Shown: positions 25,889 to 33,986 of the stretch, piece after piece
Layout of the letters: each line of letters begins with the position of its first letter
Numbering within the stretch: position 1 is the first letter of the stretch
Notes under the pieces: model-generated
Told to the model about the DNA's origin: nothing
The model's database searches: none
The model's input: the letters and a program-made list of their open reading frames with translations, nothing else
Made by a program: the position numbers and the translations under genes
Source: Collinsella sp. AF25-2LB
Lineage (GTDB): Bacteria > Actinomycetota > Coriobacteriia > Coriobacteriales > Coriobacteriaceae
DNA: 38,731 bases
NCBI RefSeq assembly: GCF_003458415.1
Contig: NZ_QRUF01000019.1
Location: forward strand, 1-38,731
Reading direction: 5' to 3'

Positions 25889-26155
25889 ATGGATGTTGAG
25901 ATCCATCCCAACGCCAAAAAACACTTGACGGAAAAGCAGGTGCTTGGTGCCTGGTTCGCGGTTACTGAGTGCATTCGCCGCGAGTCGGAGGATGAGCCGC
26001 CGAGATGGCTTGCCATTGGATGGCTTCCAGATGGTCGAAGTGTGGAACTTGTTGCGGTCGAACTAATTCGTGGATGGCTCATTGTTCATGCCCTGTCTCC
26101 GGTTCAGAAGAAATTCTGGCAAGAGATCGAGCGAGCTCGGCAGAGGGGTCGATGA
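25889..26155 (+). CDS. Small toxin-like protein of a putative toxin-antitoxin pair
   Basis: An 88-residue basic-tailed protein with no family recognised with certainty. The layout (beta-rich middle LAIGWLPDGRSVELVAVELIRG, then VHALSPVQKKFWQEIERAR) is reminiscent of BrnT/RelE-superfamily toxins such as those paired with ribbon-helix-helix antitoxins. ATG at 25889 follows GGAGGAG (25875-25881). Stop and the next start overlap, and the pair is AT-richer than the pilus operon, consistent with acquisition. The toxin role rests on context. Confidence 0.55.
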   Translation: MDVEIHPNAKKHLTEKQVLGAWFAVTECIRRESEDEPPRWLAIGWLPDGRSVELVAVELIRGWLIVHALSPVQKKFWQEIERARQRGR

Positions 26156-26439
26156 TGAGCAAGGCGTATACGGCTGCCAATGGTCAGGTTGTAACGGATG
26201 AAATGATTGACGCGTGGTGCGAGTCGTACGAGCATGGCGGGTTTCCGGACGGCGAGCATACCGTTGGGGGGATCGTGCACGGGCGGCCTCCGCTCTCAAG
26301 CGAAGGGACGGCAACGCTATCGGTCAAGATTCCCCTAGGGATGAAGGAGGCGATTCGTCGTCGGGCGGCGGCTGAAGGGATGACGCCAAGTGAGTTTGCC
26401 CGTGCAGCCCTGAGCGAAAAACTTCTTGCGGCGGGTTGA
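26155..26439 (+). CDS. Ribbon-helix-helix (CopG-like) putative antitoxin
   Basis: A 94-residue protein. The C-terminal 45 residues (TATLSVKIPLGMKEAIRRRAA then MTPSEFARAALSEKL) form a CopG/Arc ribbon-helix-helix DNA-binding motif. The N terminus probably binds the partner. ATG 26155 is preferred over ATG 26152 because GAGGGG is then 6 nt upstream. The unusual order (toxin first) resembles brnTA-type systems. Confidence 0.65.
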   Translation: MSKAYTAANGQVVTDEMIDAWCESYEHGGFPDGEHTVGGIVHGRPPLSSEGTATLSVKIPLGMKEAIRRRAAAEGMTPSEFARAALSEKLLAAG

Positions 26440-26514
26440 TGTCTCTAACGTGCTGTTCTATAGGGTTGGACTTGTGGCTGGCGCCGTGCTCAAAAACTTT
26501 TTTCAAATTCTCGG

Positions 26515-26542
26515 TTGACCGGAGCGCGTCCTTGGTTATACT
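26515..26542 (+). promoter_or_regulatory. Promoter of the tRNA-Phe gene
   Basis: TTGACC (26515-26520), a 16-bp spacer, then TATACT (26537-26542), 32 bp before the tRNA. Nothing else is seen between 26440 and 26514. Confidence 0.8.
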
Positions 26543-26574
26543 AATCAAGCCTTGAAACAAGGCACACCTCAAAT

Positions 26575-26647
<73 letters not shown>

Positions 26648-26660
26648 CCTTGAATTGACT

Positions 26661-26690
26661 AGGACCTCTGCAAAGGGGTCCTTTTCTTTT
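26661..26690 (+). terminator. Terminator of tRNA-Phe (first copy)
   Basis: AGGACCTCT (26661-26669), GCAA tetraloop, AGGGGTCCT (26674-26682), then TTTCTTTT. An identical copy lies 186 bp downstream. Confidence 0.92.
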
Positions 26691-26846
26691 ATGTGGACCA
26701 TGCACGGAATCGAACCCCGTGAGGGCGTGGAGCTGAGGAAACGCGCAAGCGTTTTCCAGCGTAGCTCGCAAGGCGCGCAAGCGCCGCAGCGGTCCGTCCG
26801 CGCAGCGCGCGGACGCGATTCCCTTCCCCGCCACCTTGAATTGACT

Positions 26847-26876
26847 AGGACCTCTGCAAAGGGGTCCTTTTCTTTT
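26847..26876 (+). terminator. Second copy of the tRNA-Phe terminator
   Basis: Identical in sequence to 26661-26690, carried by the downstream direct repeat. It would stop any transcript that reads through the first terminator. Confidence 0.88.
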
Positions 26877-26887
26877 ATGCGGACCCG

Positions 26888-26935
26888 CGGAAAGCGCATC
26901 CCATTATTGAGCGAAAGAATGGGATGCGCTTTCCG
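26888..26935 (+). repeat. Perfect 18-bp inverted repeat after the tRNA-Phe module
   Basis: CGGAAAGCGCATCCCATT (26888-26905) is the exact reverse complement of 26918-26935, with a 12-bp spacer. There is no T-run. From here to 27127 I see no gene; AAGGGGGC at about 27116 is the ribosome-binding site of the next gene. Confidence 0.85.
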
Positions 26936-27127
26936 GCGCTTACTTCCGACGTGCGTGCACATCTCGGCGCACCAGCTCGTGCCCGCTCGCCCCAGACATT
27001 CCTCCCGCTTTTGCGCCACTTTATAGACCGTTCGGTCGCCTGTCCGCACACGCGGGTATACTCAAAACGATACTTATCCTATGTAATACGATGCGGGTTC
27101 GACCTGCATGATCCGAAGGGGGCAGTG

Positions 27128-28189
27128 ATGGAGAGGATACTCGGCGTTAATCTCTCTGGCTGGTTTATTCCCGAGCCTTGGGTGACCCCGTCGCTGTACG
27201 CGGCGACCGGTGCATCCAACGCGGCCGAGCTACAGGAGGCCATGGGTACCGCCGCCTATAACGAGCGCATGCGCCGCCATTACGAGACGTTTGTGAGCGA
27301 GGACGATTTTTGCCGCATGGCGCAGATCGGTCTCAATGCCGTGCGTCTACCGGTGCCCTGGTATGCCTTTGGTTCGCAGGAGTCCGATGCGTCCTACATC
27401 TCGGTTGTCGACTACATTGATCGTGCAATTGAGTGGGCTGCCAAGTACGACATCCGCGTGCTGCTCGATCTGGCAACCGTGCCCGGTGGCCAGGGCGATT
27501 CCAACGATTCGCCCACCACGCCGGAGGCTGTCGCCGAGTGGCATTCGTCCACCAACGGCCGTCATGTCGCACTCGACGTGCTCGAGCGCTTGGCCGATCG
27601 CTATGGCGAGGCCGAGAGCCTGCTGGGCATTGAGCTGCTGGACACGCCGCAGATGAGCGTTCGCAAGAGCCTCTTCACCATGACGGATGGCATTCCGGCC
27701 CACTACCTGCGCAATTTCTATCGCGATGCCTACGAGCTCGTTCGTTCGTATATGCCCGAGGATAAGATCGTCGTCTTCTCGTCGTCGGGGCATCCCAGCG
27801 AGTGGAAGCATTTTATGCGCGGCGCCAAGTATAAGAACGTCTACATGGACCTTCACCTGTACCATTACCGCGACGAGTATGCGCTCGACATCACGAGCCC
27901 CCGCGGGCTGACGACGGCGATTTCGCGTAACAAGCGCGAGCTTAAAGAAGCGATCTCGACTGGGTTCCCCGTGCTGGTGGGCGAATGGTCGGGTGCGGCG
28001 ATTTTTGCCAACTCGTCGGTTACGCCCGAGGGGCGCAATGCCTACGAGCGCGTGTTTATCGCCAACCAGCTGGCTTCGTTTGCACCGGCTGCCGGTTGGT
28101 TCTTCCAAACGTGGAAGACCGAGAAGCGCATTGCGGCATGGGATGCCCGCGCGGCACTCGGTACGCTCGAGCGCGGCATGATTGAATAG
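27128..28189 (+). CDS. GH5-like glycoside hydrolase (exo-1,3-beta-glucanase type), acid/base Glu apparently missing
   Basis: A 353-residue TIM-barrel protein without signal peptide. GH5-type landmarks: GVNLSGWFIPEPW, LNAVRLPVPWYAF, VPGGQGDSNDSP (compare APGSQNG in yeast Exg), YMDLHLYHYRD and LVGEWSGA, where Glu286 is the predicted nucleophile. The motif normally ending in Asn-Glu-Pro after GIELL reads GIELLDTPQ here (residues 172-174 Asp-Thr-Pro), so the acid/base Glu is replaced by Thr173. Activity may be lost or altered. ATG follows AAGGGGGC; rsmI begins 6 bp after the stop. Confidence 0.82.
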   Translation: MERILGVNLSGWFIPEPWVTPSLYAATGASNAAELQEAMGTAAYNERMRRHYETFVSEDDFCRMAQIGLNAVRLPVPWYAFGSQESDASYISVVDYIDRAIEWAAKYDIRVLLDLATVPGGQGDSNDSPTTPEAVAEWHSSTNGRHVALDVLERLADRYGEAESLLGIELLDTPQMSVRKSLFTMTDGIPAHYLRNFYRDAYELVRSYMPEDKIVVFSSSGHPSEWKHFMRGAKYKNVYMDLHLYHYRDEYALDITSPRGLTTAISRNKRELKEAISTGFPVLVGEWSGAAIFANSSVTPEGRNAYERVFIANQLASFAPAAGWFFQTWKTEKRIAAWDARAALGTLERGMIE

Positions 28190-28195
28190 GTTGAT

Positions 28196-29074
28196 ATGAC
28201 GCAAAACAGCGCCCATACGGGCAAACTCTATGTGGTCGGCACGCCCATCGGCAACCTGGGCGACCTGTCCCCGCGCGTTGGCGAGGCCTTTGCCGCCGCC
28301 GATGCCATTTGCTGCGAAGACACGCGTGTGACGTCAAAGCTGCTGATGCATCTGGGCATTTCCAAACCGCTTGTCCGTTGCGACGAGAATGTGATCGCCA
28401 GTCGCGCCGCCGGCCTGGTCGACCGCCTGCTGGCGGGGGAGACCCTCGCCTTTGCCTCGGACGCCGGCATGCCGAGTGTGTCCGACCCCGGCCAGGCGCT
28501 GGTCGAGGCAGCGCGTGAGGCCGATGTGACCGTCGAAGTTATCCCCGGGCCCTCTGCTTGCGTCACGGCGCTCGTTTCGTCCGGCATTCCCTGCGAGCAT
28601 TTTTTCTTCGAGGGCTTTTTGGGCCGAAAGCACGGCGACCGCGTGCGCCGTTTGCAGCGCCTTGCCGTAGTGCCCGGCGCGCTCATCTTCTACGAGTCTC
28701 CACACCGCATCGTGGCGACGCTCGAGGCCGTGGCGGAGGTCTTTCCCCAGCGTGAGGTTGCCGTCTGCCGCGAACTCACCAAGCTGCACGAGGAGGTCTT
28801 GCGCGGGCCTGCTGCCCAGCTCGCCGAGGAGCTGCGTGCTCGCGGCGAGGTAAAGGGCGAGATTGCGCTGGTCATCGCGCCGCCGAGCGAGGATGAGGAG
28901 GCCGGTATCGTGCCGGTTGGCGCCGCGGCAGCGGATCCCGACGAGGCCCTGTGCGAGGATATCCGCTCCGCGCTCGAGGAGGGGGAGCCCGCCTCTGCGG
29001 TGGCCAAGCGCCTGTCTCAGAAGTATTCGCGCCGCAAGCGCGATGTCTATGCCATGGTGCTCGATATGCAATAG
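28196..29074 (+). CDS. rsmI: 16S rRNA (cytidine(1402)-2'-O)-methyltransferase
   Basis: A 292-residue tetrapyrrole-methylase-fold enzyme that 2'-O-methylates C1402 of 16S rRNA using SAM. Family segments: LYVVGTPIGNLGDLSPR, CEDTRVTSKLLMH, FASDAGMPSVSDPG, VEVIPGPSACVTAL, FFFEGFLGRK and FYESPHRI. The C-terminal Lys/Arg region (LSQKYSRRKRDVYAMVL) is typical. It follows the GH5-like gene by 6 bp and probably shares its transcript. Confidence 0.96.
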   Translation: MTQNSAHTGKLYVVGTPIGNLGDLSPRVGEAFAAADAICCEDTRVTSKLLMHLGISKPLVRCDENVIASRAAGLVDRLLAGETLAFASDAGMPSVSDPGQALVEAAREADVTVEVIPGPSACVTALVSSGIPCEHFFFEGFLGRKHGDRVRRLQRLAVVPGALIFYESPHRIVATLEAVAEVFPQREVAVCRELTKLHEEVLRGPAAQLAEELRARGEVKGEIALVIAPPSEDEEAGIVPVGAAAADPDEALCEDIRSALEEGEPASAVAKRLSQKYSRRKRDVYAMVLDMQ

Positions 29075-29143
29075 ATGGAGGATATCCAGCCCTTGCGCTA
29101 GAATCATCCCCTGTATGCAACGTTTTTCTGGAGGACAAACCCC

Positions 29144-30745
29144 ATGGATCAAAGCAAGCCTTCGTTCTTTATCACGACGCCCATCTACTACGTCAACGCC
29201 GATCCGCACCTGGGCACGGCTTATTCCACCATCATCGCCGACGTTCAGGCTCGCTATCGCCGCTCCGCTGGCTACAACGTTAAGTTCCTGACCGGCATGG
29301 ACGAGCACGGCGAGAAGGTCGCCGAGGCCGCAGCCAAGCATGGCATGACGCCGCAGGAGTGGACCGACAGCCAGGCTCCGCACTTCAAGGAGCTTTGGAG
29401 CAAGCTTGAGATTTCCAACGATGACTTCATTCGCACCACCGAGCCGCGCCAGCATCATGCCGTGCAGTACCTGTGGGAGCGCATGAAGGAGTCCGGTTAC
29501 CTGTATAAGGGCAGCTACGACGGCTGGTATTGCGTGCCTGACGAGACCTACTTCACCGATACGCAGGTCCAGAAGGGCGACGAGGAGTACGGCAGCGTCG
29601 GCCAGCACCTGTGCCCCGACTGCCACCGTCCGCTTGAGCGCGTGCAGGAGGAGTCCTACTTCTTTAAGCTTTCCGCCTTCCAGGACAAGCTGCTCAAGCT
29701 TTACGACGAGCACCCCGACTTTGTCGAGCCTGCGTTCCGCATGAACGAGGTGCGCAGCTTTGTCGAGGGCGGCCTTAACGACCTTTCCGTGAGCCGCACG
29801 AGCTTTGACTGGGGCATTCAGGTCCCGTTTGACGAGGGCCACGTGACCTACGTGTGGTTCGATGCGCTGCTCAACTATATGACGGCCGTCGGCTACGGCG
29901 TCGACACCGACGAGGCGCGTGCCGAACTGGCCTATCGTTGGCCCGCGCAGTTCCACATCGTGGGTAAGGACATCATCCGCTTCCACTGCGTCATTTGGCC
30001 CGCCATGCTCATGGCCATCGGTGAGGCCCTGCCCGAGCACGTCTTTGCCCACGGCTTCCTGACCGTGCGCAATGCCGAGACCGGCAAGGCCGAGAAGATG
30101 TCCAAGAGCCGCGGCAACGCCATCGCTCCGCAGGACGTTATCGACATGCTGGGCGTCGAGGGCTATCGCTATTACTTCATGACCGACGTCGTCCCCGGCA
30201 CCGACGGTGCCATCAGCTTCGATCGCATGGAGCAGGTCTACAACGCCGACCTGGCCAACAGCTGGGGCAACCTTATCTCGCGTTCGCTCAACATGAGCGG
30301 CAAGTACTTTGACGGCTGCGCCCCGGCTAAACCGGCGTCTGCCGACGCGTTCGATAACCCGCTGGCAAAGATCGCCGATGGTCTGGTCGAGCGCTACATG
30401 GCCAAGATGGACGTGCTCGATTACGGCGGAGCCAAGGATGAGGTCATGGAGCTCATCCATACCGCCAACCACTACATCGAGGACTCCGAGCCCTGGGCGC
30501 TTGCCAAGGACGAGGCCAAGGCTGACGAGCTGGCATTTGTGATTTACAACCTGCTCGAGGCCATCCGCATCGCCGCCCACCTGCTGATGCCGCTCATGCC
30601 CCAGACTTCTGTCGAGGCTCTGCGCCGCCTGTCCTGTGAGGGCGAGGCCGCGAGCGACGACCTCAAGGGCATTTGCGCTTGGGGCCTGCTTGCTGGTGGT
30701 CAGCCCGTCGAGAAGGGCGATCCGCTGTTCCCGCGTCTGGCGTAG
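29144..30745 (+). CDS. metG: Methionine-tRNA ligase
   Basis: A 533-residue class I synthetase. The HIGH-like motif is in PIYYVNADPHLGTAYST. The connective-peptide zinc knuckle is CVPD..CPDC (near residue 159). The KMSKS motif is at residues 318-322, and the anticodon-binding helical domain follows. There is no C-terminal EMAP/Trbp111 tRNA-binding extension, so it is the shorter form. CTGGAGG precedes the ATG, and TAGAAT at 29099-29104 may be its own -10 box. Confidence 0.97.
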   Translation: MDQSKPSFFITTPIYYVNADPHLGTAYSTIIADVQARYRRSAGYNVKFLTGMDEHGEKVAEAAAKHGMTPQEWTDSQAPHFKELWSKLEISNDDFIRTTEPRQHHAVQYLWERMKESGYLYKGSYDGWYCVPDETYFTDTQVQKGDEEYGSVGQHLCPDCHRPLERVQEESYFFKLSAFQDKLLKLYDEHPDFVEPAFRMNEVRSFVEGGLNDLSVSRTSFDWGIQVPFDEGHVTYVWFDALLNYMTAVGYGVDTDEARAELAYRWPAQFHIVGKDIIRFHCVIWPAMLMAIGEALPEHVFAHGFLTVRNAETGKAEKMSKSRGNAIAPQDVIDMLGVEGYRYYFMTDVVPGTDGAISFDRMEQVYNADLANSWGNLISRSLNMSGKYFDGCAPAKPASADAFDNPLAKIADGLVERYMAKMDVLDYGGAKDEVMELIHTANHYIEDSEPWALAKDEAKADELAFVIYNLLEAIRIAAHLLMPLMPQTSVEALRRLSCEGEAASDDLKGICAWGLLAGGQPVEKGDPLFPRLA

Positions 30746-30787
30746 AGACCGCGCGAGCGCCATATCGGCAATTTGCTGTTTAGATGT

Positions 30788-30824
30788 AAGGGCATGGCCG
30801 CAACGGTCCATGCCCTTTCGTTTC
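30788..30824 (+). terminator. Terminator after metG
   Basis: AAGGGCATGG (30788-30797) pairs with CCATGCCCTT (30808-30817), with an inner CCG/CGG pair and a CAA loop, then TTTCGTTT. Confidence 0.85.
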
Positions 30825-30855
30825 AAGACGCCGCCATCATGCTAAGGAGGCAACT

Positions 30856-31716
30856 ATGACAACTTCGCCTTTGGCAAACCCCACGGCCACCAGGGAGCTG
30901 CTGGAGGAGTTTGGCCTTGCGACCAAGCATCGCCTGGGCCAGAACTTTCTAATCGACAATCATGTGATCGAGCGTATCTGCGAGCTTGCCGAGCTTGCAG
31001 GTGACGAGCGCGTACTCGAGGTGGGTCCGGGTTGCGGTACGTTGACACTTGCGTTGCTGCAGGAAGCGGCGTGCGTTACGTCCATTGAGGCCGATCCTGA
31101 GCTCGAACCGGTGCTCGACGCCCACGCCGCCGACTATGCCAACTTCCGCTTTATCATGGGCGACGCGCTTAAGGTGGGCCCGGAGCAGATTGAGCAGGCT
31201 GCGGGCGGTGAGCCGACGGTATTTGTCGCGAACTTGCCCTATAACGTGGCGGCGACGATCATTTTGCAATTTTTCCAGACGATGCCGGCGCTCAAGCGCG
31301 CCGTCGTCATGGTGCAAAAGGAGGTTGCCGATCGCATTGCCGCAGTGCCGGGCAACAAGACCTATGGCGGCTATACGGCAAAGCTTGGCCTGTATGCGCA
31401 GGTAACGGGTCGCTTTGAGGTGCCGCCGCGTTGCTTTATGCCGGCGCCACACGTGGACTCGGCCGTCGTGCGCATCGACCGTGTTGACGGTGTGGTGCCC
31501 GAAGGACTCGATCGCGAATTTGTGGCCCGCGTGATTGACGCTGCATTTGCTCAGCGTCGCAAGACCATCCGCAATTCCATGAGCGCCAACGGCTTTGCCA
31601 AGGACGTGCTCGATGCCGCCTTTGAGGCTTGCGGTATCGCATCCACCACGCGCGCCGAGACGCTCGGCGTCGCCGACTTTGTGTGCCTGGCTCGGGAGCT
31701 TTCCCATGACGCTTAA
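30856..31716 (+). CDS. rsmA: 16S rRNA (adenine(1518)-N6/adenine(1519)-N6)-dimethyltransferase
   Basis: A 286-residue KsgA/RsmA enzyme that dimethylates A1518 and A1519 of 16S rRNA. It shows HRLGQNFLID, the SAM motif LEVGPGCGTLTLAL, acidic loop IEADPEL, GDALK and the catalytic NLPYNVA. AAGGAGG (30844-30850) precedes the ATG. It overlaps tatD by 11 bp, which indicates co-transcription. Confidence 0.97.
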   Translation: MTTSPLANPTATRELLEEFGLATKHRLGQNFLIDNHVIERICELAELAGDERVLEVGPGCGTLTLALLQEAACVTSIEADPELEPVLDAHAADYANFRFIMGDALKVGPEQIEQAAGGEPTVFVANLPYNVAATIILQFFQTMPALKRAVVMVQKEVADRIAAVPGNKTYGGYTAKLGLYAQVTGRFEVPPRCFMPAPHVDSAVVRIDRVDGVVPEGLDREFVARVIDAAFAQRRKTIRNSMSANGFAKDVLDAAFEACGIASTTRAETLGVADFVCLARELSHDA

Positions 31717-32623
31717 TGCCGAACGCGTGACGTTTACCAAGAAAAAGAAGACGGTTGCTTGTCCCGTACCCTTGGCACCGCTTGCCGACACGCATGCGCA
31801 TCTGCTTTCGTTCTGGGGCAAGGATGTGCCCGAGACACTCGTGCGTGCCAAGGCGGCAGGCATCGACCTGTTGGTGACGGTCTTCGACCCCATCGCTGAC
31901 AAGCGCAGCGTGACGGACTATAGCGACTGGCTCGTGCGCGAAATTCTGCCGATGCAGGATATCCCGCAGATCAAGTATCTTGCCGGCGTGCATCCGTATG
32001 GCGCGCCGGACTATACCGACGACATTCACGCGCAGGTTGTTGCTGCGCTTGATGACCCTTTGTGCGCCGGTATTGGCGAAATCGGTCTGGACTACCACAT
32101 GGATTACGACGACGACATCACGCCGGCGCCCCACAGCGTGCAGATTGATTGCATGGCGCGTCAGCTCGAAGTCGCCGTGCGCTGCAATGTGCCGGTGGAG
32201 TTGCACCTGCGGCACGAGGACTCGGATGGGGAGCGTACCTCGCACGTGGACGCCTACAACGTGCTTCGTGAGGTGGGCGTGTCCCAGGCCGGTTGTGTGC
32301 TGCACTGCTTTGGCGAGGACCGCGCCACGATGGAGCGCTTTGTGGAGCTGGGCTGCTATATCGCCTATGGTGGTGCGGCCACTTTTAAGTGCAACGAAGA
32401 CGTGCGCGAGGCATTTGCGGCAACCCCACTCGATCGAATTTTGTTCGAGACGGATTGCCCGTATATGGCTCCGGAGCCCATCCGCGGTCTTGAATGCGAG
32501 CCCGCAATGATCTCCATTACGGCAAACGCGCTGGTTAACGACCGTGTCGATCGCACTGGTGAGGACGCCGAAACAATCGCGCATGCCGCTTGGGAAAATG
32601 CCTGCGAACTTTTTCAAAAATAG
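31706..32623 (+). CDS. tatD: TatD family metal-dependent hydrolase
   Basis: A 305-residue amidohydrolase-fold DNase-like protein. Metal-binding residues are visible in LADTHAHL, GIGEIGLDYH, PVELHLRHE, CVLHCFGE and FETDCPYM. Start ATG 31706 lies 11 bp inside rsmA and follows GGGAG (31693-31697). A basic N-terminal tail (about 25 residues, FTKKKKT) precedes the domain. Co-occurrence with rsmA and metG is common in bacteria. Confidence 0.92.
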   Translation: MTLNAERVTFTKKKKTVACPVPLAPLADTHAHLLSFWGKDVPETLVRAKAAGIDLLVTVFDPIADKRSVTDYSDWLVREILPMQDIPQIKYLAGVHPYGAPDYTDDIHAQVVAALDDPLCAGIGEIGLDYHMDYDDDITPAPHSVQIDCMARQLEVAVRCNVPVELHLRHEDSDGERTSHVDAYNVLREVGVSQAGCVLHCFGEDRATMERFVELGCYIAYGGAATFKCNEDVREAFAATPLDRILFETDCPYMAPEPIRGLECEPAMISITANALVNDRVDRTGEDAETIAHAAWENACELFQK

Positions 32624-32626
32624 TTC

Positions 32627-32655
32627 TTGCGTTCGCGGTGGCGCTCCGTTATTCT
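32627..32655 (+). promoter_or_regulatory. Promoter of the tRNA-Leu gene
   Basis: TTGCGT (32627-32632), a 17-bp spacer, then TATTCT (32650-32655), with the tRNA starting 12 bp later. Confidence 0.75.
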
Positions 32656-32666
32656 AATTCCTGCAC

Positions 32667-32753
32667 GCGGGCGTGGCGGAATTGGCAGACGCGTACGGTT
32701 CAGGTCCGTATGGGGGCAACCCCATGAAGGTTCAAGTCCTTTCGCCCGCACCA
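32667..32753 (+). tRNA. tRNA-Leu (CAG)
   Basis: An 87-nt class II tRNA. Acceptor GCGGGCG/CGCCCGC; anticodon loop TTCAGGT with CAG at 32701-32703; long variable arm; T-arm GGTTCAAGTCC; discriminator A and encoded CCA (32751-32753). Confidence 0.96.
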
Positions 32754-32984
32754 TTGATTGAAAGAGCTCCCAGCAATGGGAGCTTTTTTGTTATGGGCCC
32801 ATCGCAGGGACTTGAACCTGTGAAGGAGCGAGTGTCAAGAAAACGCGGAGCGTTTTTAGCGAGCTGGCGAGTCCGCCGGCAGGCGGCCGAAGCCGGTGCG
32901 TATCCGCGAAGCGGATACGCGGACGTCCTTTCGCTCGCACCATGGATTGAAAGAGCTCCCAGCAATGGGAGCTTTTTTGTTATG
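32736..32984 (+). repeat. tRNA-Leu 3' module: duplicated tRNA end and terminator around an inverted T-arm and hairpin block
   Basis: Direct repeats 32736-32795 and 32925-32984 differ at 2 of 60 positions (period 189 bp). One difference changes the acceptor strand CGCCCGC to CGCTCGC in the second copy. Between them: GGACTTGAACC (32808-32818), exact reverse complement of the tRNA T-arm 32729-32739; CCT-GTGA-AGG; AAAACGC-GGA-GCGTTTT (32840-32856); a CCGCC-GGCA-GGCGG hairpin; and GTATCCGC-GAA-GCGGATAC (32900-32918). The core from 32834 is nearly identical to the tRNA-Arg modules. No protein is encoded. Confidence 0.9.
32765..32789 (+). terminator. Terminator of tRNA-Leu (first copy)
   Basis: AGCTCCCA-GCAA-TGGGAGCT followed by T-run. 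An identical second copy lies at 32954-32978. Confidence 0.93.
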
Positions 32985-33041
32985 CACGATCTCCTTGGAC
33001 GGGTATCCTAATGCCAACGTGTGCCTATCAGAGGAGAGACC

Positions 33042-33980
33042 ATGCTGTTTTCCGGTATCATCGCCGCCCTTACCAGCCTTTTGATTCCCATCATCATCCT
33101 GTTGCTGCTGCTCCCCAACGCCTGCTATGTCGTTGAACAGCAGCATGCCGTGATCATCGAGCGTTTGGGCAAGTTTAACCGCATCGTCAACGCGGGCTTC
33201 CACATGAAGGTGCCCGTGATCGACCGCAAGGCCGCCACGGTGAGTCTGCGCACCATGAAAAACGGTTTTGGCATCGACGTTAAGACCCAGGACAACGTGA
33301 CCATCGGCCTTGAGGTCTCTGCTCAGTACCACGTGAGCTATGACATGGGCGCCGGCCCGGCAGATTCGGGCATCTACAAGAGCTACTACATGCTGCAGGA
33401 ACCCGTCGACCAGATGCGTGATTTCATCACCGATGCCCTGCGCTCTTCCATCCCCGTCTATACGCTCGATGAGGTCTTTGCCAAGAAGGATGACATCGCC
33501 AAGGATGTCAACGCTACCGTTTCCGAGCAGATGGCCGCCTACGGCTTCACCCTCGTGTCGACGCTCATCACCAAGATCGCGCTGCCGACCGAGGTCGAGA
33601 ACTCCATGAACGACATCAACGCCGCCCAGCGCAAGCGCGCTGCTGCGCAGGAGCTCGCCGAGGCCGACCGCATCAAGCGCGTCACCGAGGCGACCGCCGA
33701 GGCCGAGGCAATGGAAAAGGCGGGCGAGGGCATCGCCAACCAGCGCAAGGCCATCGCGCTGGGTATCAAAGATTCGCTCGAGATCATCCAAGAGACGGGT
33801 GTCGGCAATGACGAGGCCAACCAACTGTTCATGTTTACGCAGTGGTCCGAGATGATGACGGAGTTCGCTCGCACGGGTAAAACCTCGACGGTCGTGCTGC
33901 CGAGCGACTTTTCGCAGTCGGCCTCGATGTTCGAGCAGATGCTGACCGCCGGCAAAGTTCAAAACGATTCGAAGGAGTAG
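33042..33980 (+). CDS. SPFH domain / Band 7 family protein
   Basis: A 312-residue stomatin/prohibitin-like membrane scaffold. One N-terminal membrane segment (about residues 5-26), then the SPFH domain beginning at YVVEQQHAVIIERLGKFNRI. A helical Ala/Glu-rich region follows (about 205-245, AAQRKRAAAQELAEADRIKR), typical of oligomerising slipin-like proteins. GAGGAG precedes the ATG. rlmH follows after 6 bp. Exact role is unknown; membrane microdomain organisation is the family theme. Confidence 0.9.
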   Translation: MLFSGIIAALTSLLIPIIILLLLLPNACYVVEQQHAVIIERLGKFNRIVNAGFHMKVPVIDRKAATVSLRTMKNGFGIDVKTQDNVTIGLEVSAQYHVSYDMGAGPADSGIYKSYYMLQEPVDQMRDFITDALRSSIPVYTLDEVFAKKDDIAKDVNATVSEQMAAYGFTLVSTLITKIALPTEVENSMNDINAAQRKRAAAQELAEADRIKRVTEATAEAEAMEKAGEGIANQRKAIALGIKDSLEIIQETGVGNDEANQLFMFTQWSEMMTEFARTGKTSTVVLPSDFSQSASMFEQMLTAGKVQNDSKE

Positions 33981-33986
33981 ACGCGC

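Noticed and set aside
28334..30826. 830-residue minus-strand frame opposite rsmI and metG
   Set aside because: Antisense shadow over two clear housekeeping genes; no family resemblance.
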